A stretch of DNA of 64,000 bases from Megamerina dolium (Eukaryota > Arthropoda > Insecta > Diptera > Megamerinidae). Below, one piece after another: positions 31,341 to 43,200 of the stretch. The position numbers and the translations under genes were made by a program. Positions within the stretch are counted from its first letter, which is position 1, and the number at the start of each line of letters is the position of its first letter. A model generated the notes under the pieces. It worked only from the letters and a program-made list of their open reading frames with translations. It ran no database searches and was not told the origin of the DNA. The stretch is taken from assembly GCA_963854835.1 (NCBI GenBank), contig OY978525.1, positions 71,972,128 to 72,036,127 on the forward strand. The letters are read 5' to 3'.

Positions 31341-31354
31341 TTCTCCTCGGTTGT

Positions 31355-33185
31355 ATGTACCCCTTCTGTGGTGTCAATGTGATGTTTCACGATGATTGTT
31401 CGTCCACCAGCCTTTCCAATAGTTGTAAGGTCCTTTCTTTTTGCTGTTTTGTAAGCACACCTGCTCGTTCTTCCATCTGTGCTTTTAATTCCACTCTAAC
31501 AGTTCCAGATCTTCCACTTTTCGTCGAGGAACCCCTTTCACAATCTACTACGGCAGTAACTTCGTGGCAATGACCAATCACCATTCCTTTCTTCGCAACT
31601 GTAGGTGTATTAGGTGGATTCAGTATTCTCACTGCTACCATTCCATTTTCTTTAGGTTTCACTAACGTCTTACCAAGTATGATGTTTTTATTCGTTATTT
31701 CTTTGTTCGCTTCCACTACTCATAACTTATCTACCATCCACAACATTCATATGTGCCCAAATTACCGCTCCTAATTTTGCAGGAACCTCTTGGCGTTTAA
31801 ATGCCAGTATTCATTTGATGTTTCCACTACTTGACAATTGCATAGCGTAGGATCCGTTGAATTAAATCCAACGTAAATATATCAATCATAAAATCAACAC
31901 CAATTATTACGTCATCGATGATGTCGGAATTCATTTTCCCACGTATTATATCTAATCGATACTCGTTTCTTAATCTTACCCATCAATAGTCAAGCTGCTT
32001 GGCACACGTTGTAATTGTGAGATATAAATGTTGGGCAACCCACTGTTACAGTCAATTCTCGCCCCGCTTAACTGACTCAATTTAGTTTAACAATTGATTT
32101 GTGTTAATGGAGCGAATCCTATTCATCTTATTCTCCTTGGTTTGTCTTCCTGGAGAATTCGATCTTGATCGTTTTCGCCGTAGATGGCAGTCACGCTTCA
32201 TATGTCCTGGTTTGTGAACATTTAAGCATTTACCAGGAAATTTATTTTCGTATCGACCTGTTGTTCTTGCTTCAGGCTGCAATAATCACTTGAATGCCTG
32301 ATAGCAGATTTGATGTTTCTGCTTCTAGTTGGTGTACTCGTGACATTGGTCGACACATCAAACTGGTTTCATACGCCAAGTATGAAGTTATGCCATACAG
32401 TACAGTCAATACTGTTTCGGCATATATATTCCTTGGTGACATGATTAGGTCACGCTTGATCTCTCCATCACGTATACCGTCTATGAATGCCTCTATTTCT
32501 ATTTTTTCGATGAATTCTTCCTAATAACCGGAGAACACTAGAGGATATAAGCGCTCAATATCGGAAGCGAATTCTTGAAAGCTCTCATTACTCCGTTGTA
32601 CTCGCGATTTTAATTCCACTCGATGCAATTTACTCTTATATTCATTTCCACATTTCCGCTGAAGTGTGTCCAACAGTGATTGGTAGCTACCACGATCTTT
32701 CTCTGGAACCATCTGCGACTATTAAAGCAGCAGTCTTGTCACTATCATTCCGTTGATTCTTCAAAACTGTTTTCTCTATCTGAAGCTTGAAAATGTTGAA
32801 TGGCATGCATCCATCAAATGTTGGTGTATTTAGTTTAATCGTACTTGATTCCCTAACCACTGATATAGATAGAGTATTTATTTTTACTTTATTAAGTTCG
32901 CGTAAGGTATTTCTCAACATATTCTTCCAAATCATCGTGTTTATCTACATGTTCTTTCAGCTTATCATCCAAATCATCCACATGATCTTTCAGCTCTGTG
33001 ACTTTGTCATTCAAGGAACCAGAAATTTCCTGAAATCTGAGTTCAATTTATTTTTGAAGATTTTCGATGACGTGTTCTTGGCGAATGATCTTGAATTTCC
33101 ATACGCAATTCATTAATGACACCATCTTGGCGAGCCGCATATTCTTGAATCTGGGAGTCAACGCATTATCTTTACCATGGAACAG
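31355..33185 (-). mobile_element. Gypsy C: degenerate Gypsy A relative (gag and protease region)
   Basis: From high to low: coiled coil (KEHVDKHDDLEE-like text about 33000-32900), gag 32935..32521 (TIKLNTPTFDGCMPFNIFKL, QRKCGNEYKSKLHRVELKSR), knuckle region 32282..32082 (one CCHC, then RRKRSRSNSPGRQ), decayed protease, and protease/RT linker 31716..31387 (RILNPPNTPTVAKKGMVIGH). The linker is nearly identical to that in Gypsy B. RT onward absent. Confidence 0.78.
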
Positions 33186-33237
33186 TAGCTCTATCTTGTG
33201 TCAGAAAAATGTGGGAAAAACAAAATCAAATTTTGTA

Positions 33238-33271
33238 TTCCAACTGTCTTTCCAAAAAGGAGAGACAGTTG
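33238..33271. repeat. Short inverted repeat (hairpin)
   Basis: CCAACTGTCTTTCC, loop AAAAA, then GGAGAGACAGTTGG: 13 of 14 pairs. It lies in a non-coding spacer beyond Gypsy C. It could be a palindrome from an insertion or a small foldback; no evidence of transcription. Confidence 0.7.
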
Positions 33272-33734
33272 GACAGTTTCATTGCTTTCCTTATATACTA
33301 AGTAATTGAACTGTTTTTATTTAGAATTAAATGTGTATACCTTATGCACTAATCTAATGTTTTGTGAAGTCACTGATGATAAGTTCATCATATATAATAA
33401 ATATATTATGCTGTGGTTATATTACCAATCAATTGAGCGCTAATCATGACGTTCATTTTCCGTTTCACCAATTTAGATTGTATAATATTTTATCAAATTG
33501 ATTATTCTGCATTAAATTTCAATTGATTTCATAATGAATACCGCGCTGAATGATTTGATAAAAACAGCAACCATATATGCTGAGAATGTTTGTTTTTGAA
33601 CGAGAATCATAGAAGTTACTGGGAAAAATAATTGAGTTAATGGAAAAAGTATCATCGAAAAATCGGCAAAAATGAAAATGATCAAGTGGGATAAAAATGG
33701 CGAAAAAAACGAAGTACAAACGGCTATTTCACAT

Positions 33735-33990
33735 TCCTGACAAAGGAATTACCACATAACGACTTCTGGGCCTTCAAGAATTATATAAGGATGACCGATG
33801 CGAAATTACAGAACATCCTGCGGTTCATTGAAAATGATATAAAAAAAAAGTGAAACGGCAGTTGGAAATTCAATACCGCCATATCTACAACTGGCAGTGC
33901 TGGTGTCAATAGGCTGAAATGGCTTCAAAGGACTGAAATTTAGCCCGGATATCATGTTTTGCTACATCGCTAGCACTTTTAGACAATTGC
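33735..33990 (+). pseudogene. Harbinger-type (HARBI1-like) transposase N-terminal fragment
   Basis: In two frames: FWAFKNYIRMTDAKLQNILR then, after a shift in a nine-A run, SETAVGNSIPPYLQLAVLVSIG. This resembles the 'F-R-M...I...T...R-IPPE-RLAVTLRFLATG' block that precedes the catalytic core. No DDE residues remain. Confidence 0.45.
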
Positions 33991-34131
33991 TGTTGGATAG
34001 CATCTAGGGCATGTTCCCGTTTTTCCCAGTTAGATTAACTTGGATTTCTTGTATCCACAAGCGTTCATTAATTTGCAGCAGAGTAATAAGTTCTTCAGTT
34101 CTTCAGGTCTGCTCCACGAAAACACCATTTC
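33912..34131 (-). pseudogene. MADF-like DNA-binding domain remnant
   Basis: Minus-strand text beginning MVFSWSRPEEL and, after frame shifts, LLQINERLWIQEIQ and REHALDAIQQQLSKSASDVA then KHDIRAKFQSF. The spacing of Trp, Leu and the final helix resembles MADF/Myb-SANT domains encoded beside Harbinger transposases. Weak, and it overlaps the end of the plus-strand transposase reading. Confidence 0.35.
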
Positions 34132-34804
34132 TAAATAAAATAATAAATTTAAAGTTACAGAATTTCTTTGCTTAACGAGAAAATTCTCTCAGTCAGTACA
34201 TACTCAGAATATGAAACAAATGCGAATAGCTTTCTTTAAAGAGAATTTATATAATTAATGTTTAAAATTTAATAATCCTTCGCAGTTGTCAACATAATAA
34301 TCTTGTACATAATAACATGCATGTACGCAATACCCGTAAAGCTATATTGCATTATTTAGAAATATTTTTTCTCACATTTTCTTTTTCTTTATATAAAATT
34401 GCACTTGGTAACACTGATTAAATTGGTCTGATTGGTGTCGATTAAAGCAATTAGAACTGATTGACATGCAAATTTTGTGTTGAAACCATCAACATTTTTT
34501 TTGATGGGCGATCAATTGATTGGTAATATAACCTCGGATAACATATATATTAAACGAATTTTTTTTTTTTACCAAATACTACATATTACAAGAGGTTATG
34601 GGTCCAGAGTCTAACTCAGGCAAAATACAATTTGTGTAATATATTTTAATGGATAACAAAGAAAAGCCTAAAATCGAAAGTATCGACAATGCTGATTCCG
34701 AGATTTCGGTAAATACACCACAAGAATATAGCATAATGACAGAATCAAGAATATATATTGTTAATCTCTTCAATGGGCAGAATTACCGGCTATAGAGTCG
34801 TCAA

Positions 34805-35530
34805 ATGCCAATATACATGGGAGAATATAAGTTAAAGGAATATGTTCTGGGTACGATAACGAGAACAGAAGCTAATATCACAAAATGGGACCAGAAAGAC
34901 GCTGAAACAAACTTTCTTAATGAAGGGTTTGGAATTATAATAATTAAAATATATGCACAAATGTGGTATCGTCTTCAAGTTGTACATTCGGAGAAAAGTG
35001 ATCAATCAGCCGAAATTTTATTGGAGAAATTTATAAATTGTAAAATGGAACCAGAAGAGAATATATTGACCTACATTGCCCAAGTAACTTCACTCGCACA
35101 GAGACTGAAAGATATAAAGCTTGAACAGAAGGAGCCTATGGTAATAATGAAAATTTTGAGCAGTCTACCTACGAAGTTTCATAATGTGCGTACAGCTTCG
35201 TATACAGTACCCCGCGTTAAGCAAAACATCGATCGGTTTACAGATCACCTTATAAACGAAGTCTCATAAATATTCGTGAAAATGACGTAAACAGCAACAA
35301 CTATGCGAAAGCAGCTTTTGTGCTTAGAAGTGAGATGGAAGGAAACAACAACAAAATCAAAAGACGGCCAGGTAAATGCATTTATTGCGGTAAACAGGGT
35401 CATTGGACTAGAGAATGTTTCAAACAGGAAAAAGAACAGCCGCACAAACAAAGAATCGATTATCGTAAAATTCATAATGAAAGAACTGATGGACATTCGC
35501 TACTGGTGCAAAAGGAAATAAAACCAAAAT
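34805..35530 (+). pseudogene. Copia gag with one zinc knuckle, frameshifted
   Basis: UBN2/Copia Gag-type region: YMGEYKLKEYVLGTI, MWYRLQVVHSEKSDQSAEIL, AQVTSLAQRLKDIKLEQKEP, ILSSLPTKFHNVRTA. A frameshift near 35265 precedes the nucleocapsid part with a CCHC knuckle. The gene starts upstream near 34650 (MDNKEKPKIES) in another segment broken by a stop. Confidence 0.75.
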
Positions 35531-35599
35531 AACCCATGAGTACAACAGAGACAGCTAGCTATTTATTCGTTTTGCAATGAAAAACTCAAGTGCATAAAA

Positions 35600-36071
35600 A
35601 TAAAAATGAGTGGTATGCCGACTCAGGGGCCACAGACCACAGTCTTTTGAAGGTGAATTAAAACATTTTACAGTTTTTACAGAGGGCGCTTGTCAAGTAA
35701 AAGTCGGCGATGGCAGAAAATTGAATATTAAGGGTATCAGTGGTATACAAATTAAAGCGCATAATTCATCAGAAATTTTTATTCTAAAGGACGTTTGGTT
35801 TGTTCCACAGTTAGATTGCAATTTTATTTCAGTATCAAGAGTTACAGAAAACGGAGTAACGGTTATTTTTGGAGAGGAGGGTACACGTGTAAATTTTGAA
35901 AAGAATGGTGTAGTTATTCCATATGGTAAACGTGATAATCGACTGTATACGATGAATACAAAGGCATTCAAAACCGCAGAATTAAATACGGCGTCAAGAG
36001 ATTCTTTGCGTTTATGTCATGAGCGCTTAAGTCATGTAAATTTCGAAACACTAAAAGATATGTATGGCTAA
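35600..36071 (+). pseudogene. Copia protease and pre-integrase fragment
   Basis: WYADSGATDHS carries the catalytic DSGA. A one-base shift leads into the 153-codon stretch with VKVGDGRKLNIKGISGIQIK and LKDVWFVPQLDCNFISVSRV, typical of the Copia protease tail. The GAG_pre-integrase finger LRLCHERLSHVNFE follows, and the reading stops at 36069..36071. Confidence 0.75.
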
Positions 36072-36462
36072 AAAACACTAAAAGATAGGTCTTATCAATG
36101 GTCTTCATATATACAAGGCAGAAAATGAAATACAATTTTGAGAATGTTGTACCATCGGTACATCGGTGCAGCATAGACTTATTTTTCCGATATCACGTAA
36201 AAAGCGTGCTACTAAGCCTGGCAAAATATATTGACCCTTGTGGTAAAATGAGTGCGTCATAAATTGGTGTATCTAATTATTTCTTGCTTATGAAAGATGA
36301 TTATTCTAGATATTGTTAATGAAGTTCTGCACTGAAAGGCATTAAACATGAGTAACTAATCCGAGAGCTCCATAAAAAAATGGCTTTATCGAACGGCAAA
36401 ATAAGACCATCATTGAGAGCGCTAAAGCAATGCTCCACTAGAAGAATTTACAATTGTGTTTG

Positions 36463-36797
36463 TAGGCAAAAGGTGTCGTAGCGCTGTGGTTAGTGTGTTG
36501 GCCTTCTGTAGGTAGGTTCAAGGTCAGTCGTGGGTTCAATCCACGTCTGAAGCACAACAAATTTCATATCGAAAATTTTTTTTTTCGAACGGCACCCACC
36601 TGTAGGCAAAAAATTCGCAATTCCTCCGGCATAACAATTTGCCATGGAAAAACTTCTAAAAGAACTCTGTGACCAAAGCTTAGAAAAACTGATGTCGCAA
36701 GAGTTCTGCCGTTCGGAACCGGCTAAAATAAGTAGGTCCCTTCTAATACTGCCCTTCGGAGCATTAAGTGCCACATATTAACTTTATTATTTTGTTT
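36463..36797 (+). mobile_element. tRNA-derived SINE, copy 4 (divergent)
   Basis: Same architecture as the other three but more diverged: A-box region GTAGCGCTGTGGTTAGTG, B box GGTTCAATCC, body with CCGTTCGGAACCGGCTAAAATAAG-type segment (about 36710) and tail GTGCCACATATTAACTTTATT. It has a small duplication in the anticodon-arm region (GGTAGGTTCAAGGTCAG). It interrupts Copia integrase, which resumes after it. Confidence 0.82.
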
Positions 36798-36892
36798 TTT
36801 TGTGGATAGAAGATACCAACACGGCTATATATTTAAAGCATTTGAAGTTATAAGAGGAGTGACGCCATACGAAAAATGGTTTTTCGAAAGCC

Positions 36893-39800
36893 CTTCAGTA
36901 TCTACTTACTTATGTGGCCATAATAACCGAGTATCGATTTAGACCGACAATAACATGCTTCGCCAGCCAGCTCTGTTCTTCGCTAGCTGGCGCCAGTTAT
37001 AAATTCCAAGCGCCATCAGGTTCTCCAGTATTTGGTCTTTCCACCGGAGGTTAGATCTTCCTCTTCTGCGTCGTCCTCCAGCGGGTTCCGAATATAACAC
37101 CTTCTTAGCTGGAGCGTGTTCTTCCATTCGCTCGACATGACCTAGCCAGCGCAGCCGCTTGATTTTGATGCGCTTTACTATGTCAATACCGGCATACAGC
37201 TCGTACAGCTCGTGGTTGTACCTTATTCGGTACTCGCACCAACGCAATAGGTCAAATGCAAAGATCTTACGTAGGACTTTTCTCTCGAAAACTCCAAGCA
37301 TTCACTCATCCGAGGTGGAAATTGTCCAGGCTTCAGCGCCATATGTTAAGAGGACAGGCATGATTAGAGACTTGTAGAGTGTAGTTTTCGTTCTTAGAGA
37401 GAGGGCTCGACTTCTCAATTGCTTACTTAGCCCAAAGTAGCACCTGTTTGCAAGAGTGACCCTCCGCAATTTCTCCAGGCTGACTTCATTACTGCTGTTA
37501 ATGCTGGTTCTAAGATAGACAAAGTCCCTTACTACTTCAAAAGCGTAGTTGTCAACAGTGACGTGCTGTCCAAGACGCCGGGACTCTTTGTTTGTTGACA
37601 CACCGTTCACCGTAAGACCCATCCGACGCGATTCTCTTTCCAACTGTGAGAACGCTGCACTGACTGCTCGCGTGTTCATGCCGATTATGTCAATATCGTC
37701 GGAATACGCCAACAGCATGACACTTTTGTTGAAGATAGTGCCATTATGTCCTAGATCTGCAGCTCGTATTATTTTCTCCATAATAAGATTGAAGAAGTCG
37801 CACGATAACGAATCACCTTGTCTGAAACTCCTTTCGGTATTAAACGGTGCGGAGAGGTCCTTCCCAATTTCCACTGCACAACGGGAATTATGCAGTGTCA
37901 TTCTACAAAGTCAAATGAGCTTTGCAGGAATACCGAACTCAGACATTGTTGCGTAGAGATAATCCCTTACCGGTCTGTCGAAAGCGGCTTTATAATCAAC
38001 AAATAGGTAGTGTGTGTCGATCTGTTTTTCTTGGGTCTTCTCCAGGATTTGGCGTAGTGTGAAAATCTTAAAATGGCGTTTCAACCTCGTCATAGTCGGG
38101 CGGTGGAACATCAACACCATCATCTGCAATTGGGGTTATCAGGCAATCTCTTCGACTGGCAATATTGTTCGTAGCAACGCCATTCAGTAACGTGGAGAAG
38201 TGTTCCCTCAATAGGCTCAGTACACTCTGGACATATGTAACCAGATTCCTCTATCCATCACGACAAGAAGAGGCTTCGGGATTTAAACCGCCACTTAGGC
38301 GGTTGATCTTTTCGAAGAATTGTCGAGTCTTATTCTTGTCGGTACACATCTCTATCTCTTTACATTTGCGTCATTCTTGCTCTCTCTTTTTACGCGTGAA
38401 AAGATGTCTCTCTGTACCGCTCCTTAACAGCTCGCGTTGCGCCTGCACGCAGGGTTTTTCTGTAGGCGGCGTCTTTCTCTGCGATAGCGTCGCGACACTC
38501 CTTATCATACCACTCATTCCTCAGAGGCCGGTAGTAACCGATTACCTCCTCGACAGCAGCAGTCATTGAGTGGGATATATGTGTCCACCGTGCGCATGTA
38601 TCATCAAGTGGAGTAGTGTTCTGCATAAGCATATCCGATAGTCGAGTGGAAATGCATGTGCTGTCTCTGGTGATCGCAGCTTACTGACGTCGAGCTTTCT
38701 CTGTATGGGACTTCTCTTGTTATTTGCGACACATAAACGTGTGCGCACGTAGTGATCCGAGTCGATGTTGGCACCACGGATCGATTTCACGTCCATCACA
38801 CTGGAAGCATGCCTTCCGTCAATCACCACATGATCAATTTGGTTTCTTGTACGTTAATCTGGAGACAGCCATGTCGCTTTGTGGATGTCGCGATGCTGGA
38901 ATCTGGTACCACCAATTACCATGTTTCGTGCTGCGGCGAAGTCGATCAGCCTGATACCGTTATCGGAGGTGTTCTGGTGGAGGCTGAATTTTCCGACAGT
39001 TGGACCAAAGGTACCTTCCTTGCTCACCCTGGCATTAAAGTCGCCAAGCACGATTTTGATATCGTGGCGGGGGCAGTGGTCATAAGCTTCTTTGAGGCGC
39101 TGAAAGAAGCTCTCCTTGGTCACATTGTCCTTCTCATCCGTCGGAGCGTGGGCACATATAAGGCTGATGTTGAAAAATTTTGCCTTGATGCGGATTGTGG
39201 CCAGCCGTTCGTTCACAGGCGTGAACTGTGAGACAAGATGTCGTAGTCTCTTGCTGACCACATCCACATCCTAATTCGTGCCTTTCAGCATGGCAACTGT
39301 AGTAGATGTCACAGGACGCTCTTTTGGAGCAGCCCTGTCCTGTCCATCGCATTTCCTGGAGAGCGGTGATGTCAGCTCTGTATTTTTCGAGGACATCAAC
39401 CAGCTGGATAGAGGCACCCTCCCTATAAAGGGACCGGACATTCCAGGTGCATATCCGTAAATCGTTGTCCTTTTTTCGTTTGCGGGGGTCATCAACAAAA
39501 GCGGTAGTCCTTATCTGAAGCATATCTGTTTTTTTCATTGGGGGTTTTTTTATGTGGCGGGTCCCAAATACAACGCACAAGCTCTAACCGAGGAGATTTT
39601 CGCCACTCACTTCAGCCGCCTCTCAGCGGGTGCCAGGAAGACGTTGCCCGGTAGTCGCCACGTAGAGGGCCCCCATTAGTAATAATGAAGGCGCCATCAC
39701 ATAGTAAGCAGAGCAAGCTACATGACTACCCCGCATTAACAAATAAAGGTGTCATCACATAGCGGTCAGATCAAAATACATGACAGCCAGTGAGTTGACT

Positions 39801-39905
39801 TGCGATGAGTTCAACAAGGATTGCGCTAGCCCCACTCGGTTGGGGCAGTTAGACACGTTACCTTGCGAAAACACCACCAGACCACCATAGGCGTTCACTA
39901 TCCCG
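36893..39905 (-). mobile_element. RTE-like non-LTR retrotransposon, copy 1 (minus strand)
   Basis: About 3 kb, with endonuclease then RT then a C-terminal basic/Trp segment. The 3' end has a (TAAG)-type repeat (plus strand CTACTTACTTATG at 36902) rather than poly-A. The same family as the plus-strand copy at 57.2-60.1 kb, whose ends match. Clade assignment (RTE-like) from domain order and short tandem tail; moderate. Confidence 0.75.
36939..39580 (-). pseudogene. RTE-like endonuclease/RT polyprotein, broken into about seven frames
   Basis: From high to low: DLRICTWNVRSLYREGASIQ and ALQEMRWTG (endonuclease start), VLGDFNARVSKEGTFG, then a frame break at SDHY. Next are the linker, FVDYKAAFDRPVRDYL (RT), FRQGDSLSCDFFNLIMEKI and LLAYSDDIDIIGMN. 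The catalytic YADD reads YSDD here; the two Asp remain. C-terminus AEAWTISTSDE, RLRWLGHVERMEEHAPAKKV. At least one segment of RT (the 'NYRGISLL' region) is deleted near 38129-38160. Confidence 0.82.
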
Positions 39906-40185
39906 ATAAAAACGTAACACATGAGTCTTGTATATATACACTGCGTATTGATGCTGTTATATTAAACAGTCCAAGTATTTCATGCGAATGCTACTTATTC
40001 TGTTGACTTTATTAAACGCTGTACTACTTGGTTTAGGATATTGGAACTTATGTATATGTATGTAACTTCTACTCGATTACCTATTTGGTCTCCGCTAACA
40101 TCGCTGTCTAAATCTTTTCCGGTGTGTCTAAACCTTATTGGATAAGTTGTCTTTCTACTGTGTCAACGTTCCCCTCTCCTTGAGA
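39906..40185 (-). other. Candidate 3' LTR / unassigned sequence next to Gypsy E
   Basis: It lies between the RTE-like 5' end and a purine-rich tract (minus strand CTCAAGGAGAGGGGAACG at about 40170-40187), where a 3' LTR should be. No second copy of this sequence was found near the 5' end of Gypsy E, so LTR status is unproven. Confidence 0.3.
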
Positions 40186-40259
40186 TGGCGAGATTACCAG
40201 TAATATACCTATTCAATTATTTTGCACAATCTCTACATTTACATTTATTTTTCATAATT

Positions 40260-43200
40260 ACATCTACATAATTGTCGTTGATCATATGCATTGTATAGAG
40301 GTCATCTTTTTTGTTTTTAAGATTGTCGGCATATCGATATTGAAACCGTATAGAACACTGAATGGTGTCCGTTTTGTCGAAGTATGTATGGTGTTATTGT
40401 GTACGTGCATTGCTGATGCTAACCATTAGTCCCAATTCAACCAATCTTCTTTAACAAAACTCCTAAGATATTCTGCTAAAGGTCTGTGGCTTCTTTCTAA
40501 AGAACCATTTGCTTGTGGATGGTACGGCGTTATATGTAATTTTTTAACACCCAGCATCTTGCATGTATCGGAAAACATTTTCGAAGTGAAATTCGTACCA
40601 TTATCAGTCACTAAAATTTTTGGTATGTTATATCGCGCAATAACTTCGTTGTAAAACGCTTTTGCTCAGCATCTGGTATAGCTAAGCAAATAATAAATTT
40701 GGAAAAATCATCGTGAAATGTAAGTATGTATTTGTTTCCAGATGTTGCCTCTGGAAGAATTCTTACCATGTCCATATATACCTTTTCAAATGGCTTAGAT
40801 GGTGTATCAGTTAATATCATTGGCATTTTCGTGAGCCTCGAGCTTTTGTTAGTTTGACATTTTTGACAATTTTTAACATATTCCTTAAGTTGGCTTCGCA
40901 TACCTTTCCACCTATACTGTCTTCTAATCCTGAAATAAGTTTTCAGAGCACCCTGGTGCCCACCTAAAGGTAAATCGTGGAAGTTGAGAAGTATCGTCAA
41001 TATATCCTTTTCATCAGTGAGAAGCTCCGCCTTATTGTTCTCCTGATTTTCTGCATTTTCATTTAGTTCTAACTCGTCACCAGAGCTTTCATCAGGCTCT
41101 TCTCGGCTTTCGATTTCGTCGACTTTATTCCTCGCCATAGAATGAGTTACAACCATTGTTGATTCCTCATTCGGTTGTGGAACTCTGCTGAGCGCATCCG
41201 CGTTCAAGTTCCTTTTGCCTGGTTTATAAATTATTTCAAAATCAAATTCAGATAGTTTATGTCTGAAACGTGCCAAGCGAGATGTCTGGTCTATCAGATT
41301 GGCAATTCCACGTAAAGGCTGATGGTCAGTGTAGACTTTGAATGGTCTACCGGGTAGATAAGCTCTATAATTCTTTACAGCCCATACGATAGACAAGAAT
41401 TCCTTTTCAATGGTGGAATATCTTTTCTCAGTATCAATAAGTGCTCTTTTCCAATTTCACCTTGCGATAGAACTTCACCCAAAGCTTCATTGCTGGCATC
41501 TGTTGTCAGCACGAAAAGTTCAGAAAAATCAGGATAAGCTAAAATTGGTGGAGGGCAAATTGCCTCCATCAATTTTTCAAAAGCTTTCTGACATTTATCG
41601 GTCCATTCAAATTTTGCATCTTTTCTTAATAATTTATTAATTGGTAGCGCTATGCTTGCCATATTTTCAACAAACTTTCTATAATAGTTTACTAAACCTA
41701 AGAATGCCTGAACATCTTTCCTATTTCTTGGAACGGGAATATTTTTGACACATTCTGCCTTACTGGGTTCTGGGAGTGCCCCTTTCTCAGTGCACTTATG
41801 TCCTAGGTAAATTATATCTTTTCCCAAAAATTTGCTTTTCTCTGTATTTAATTTTAAGTTATGTTTACGTAAGAGTTCAAGTACTCTCCGCAGTCCAGTC
41901 CAGTCCTAGTCCAGTCAATACGTGATTCATTAGTCTTTGAAAAGTAACAGGTGCTCCCGTTAACCCAAAAGGCATTCTATTAAATTCGTAATGCCCGACA
42001 CCTGAACTAAAAGCGATTTTTTCTCTGTCAGACTCTTCCATTAGCACTTGATGATATCCACTGGCCAGATCAAGTGTAGTAAAATACCTACTATGACCTA
42101 ACTGATCCAATATTTCATAGATGCGTTGCATCGTTCAGTTTTCTGAAATCAACAACCAGTCTCCATTTCCTTTTTCCATCGCTTCCCGCCTTCTTTGGAA
42201 CTAATATTATTGGTGAATTCAATGGGGAAGAACTGGGAATGATTATTTCATCTTCCAACATTTTATTTACCTGCCTATTAATCTCTTCCTTATGACCTTC
42301 TGGTAACCTGTACTGTCTCTGATTTATCGGTGCCTGATCTGCCTTCACTGGTATCGTGTGCTTTATGCCTGTTGTGTTATAAAACAAATCGTGAAATGAC
42401 TTGAAAATGTCTTCCATCGATTTTCTTTCTTCCATATTTAGGTTTGAATCTAACTTAACCGTTTCTAATATTTTAGTAACCCTCTTGAAGTTACTCTTTC
42501 CCAAACGCTATTTATTTTATAAATTATATCATACTCTAGATGATTAAATTTAATTATATTACCTCTTATATCGTTCCTTACAGTATACGATTTCGTATTT
42601 GTATTCAGAATTGGTACATAAACTTTATTATTTGTGACAAATCCCAATGTCTCACCAAAAAATATCCCGGGAGAAACTTCTTGTTTTTTCACTATAACCG
42701 TTTCCAAATCGGTATTTACCTTCAAGAGAACTATCCTCATAGTTCTCCCTGGTACTACAACCACACTGTTGTAGAGTACTCTATTAGCCTCGTTCAATGA
42801 TTTGAGAGGTAATGTCGTTAAATGCTGTTTTCGCTCATCGAAGAAAATCAGCTTCTTTTTCATAGTATTGAGGACCGACCGGTTTCGTAAATTGTCTCGT
42901 CCTAGTATACCATCTGCAGGTATCCCTCTCTCTTCAGATATTATATGTAATTCTAAATTCAATTCATTAGTCCTTTCATGTTGGACTGTTATTGGCCCTA
43001 ACGCGGTGACAAATCACCCGAATGCACCACTAAGATTTTTCCTATAATTCCTTTTCTTGATAATGTTTTTGTTAATTACTGTTAATTTTACTAAACTGGT
43101 ATCTGCCCCAGAGTCTACAAGTAAAATGAGTTTTCCATTTTTTGCTTCCTCACACGGAAACTCAATAAACACATCATGACTACCAACTTCCACCATCCTA

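Larger units (their letters stand above)
33415..34533. mobile_element. PIF/Harbinger-like element, 1.1 kb with terminal inverted repeats
   Basis: Inverted ends GGTTATATTACCAATCAATT (33415..33434) and its complement at 34514..34533, extending to about 25 bp with (G/T)CGC. Inside are a plus-strand fragment of Harbinger-type transposase and a minus-strand MADF-like reading, the gene pair carried by insect Harbingers. Ends are clear; the superfamily call rests on short matches. Confidence 0.6.
34592..36892 (+). mobile_element. Ty1/Copia retrotransposon remnant (split by SINE copy 4)
   Basis: Starts with a Copia-type primer site (GGTTATGGGTCCAG at about 34595, resembling the initiator tRNA-Met half-molecule site of copia). 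Order: gag (34805..35269, LLEKFINCKMEPEENILTYI), CCHC knuckle CIYCGKQGHWTREC (about 35378), protease WYADSGATDHS (about 35612), a core followed by pre-integrase LCHERLSHVNFETLK (about 36013), and integrase scraps (RGVTPYEKWF about 36857). It is cut at the right by the RTE-like LINE tail. RT not present. Frameshifts throughout. Confidence 0.8.

Noticed and set aside
33519..33719. 66-codon minus-strand ORF rich in Phe and Ile
   Set aside because: Inside the Harbinger-like element in AT-rich DNA; no similarity seen.
39906..40185. LTR of Gypsy E
   Set aside because: Position fits, but no matching copy was found by the primer site at 45.0 kb or across the Helitron insertion; kept only as a candidate.
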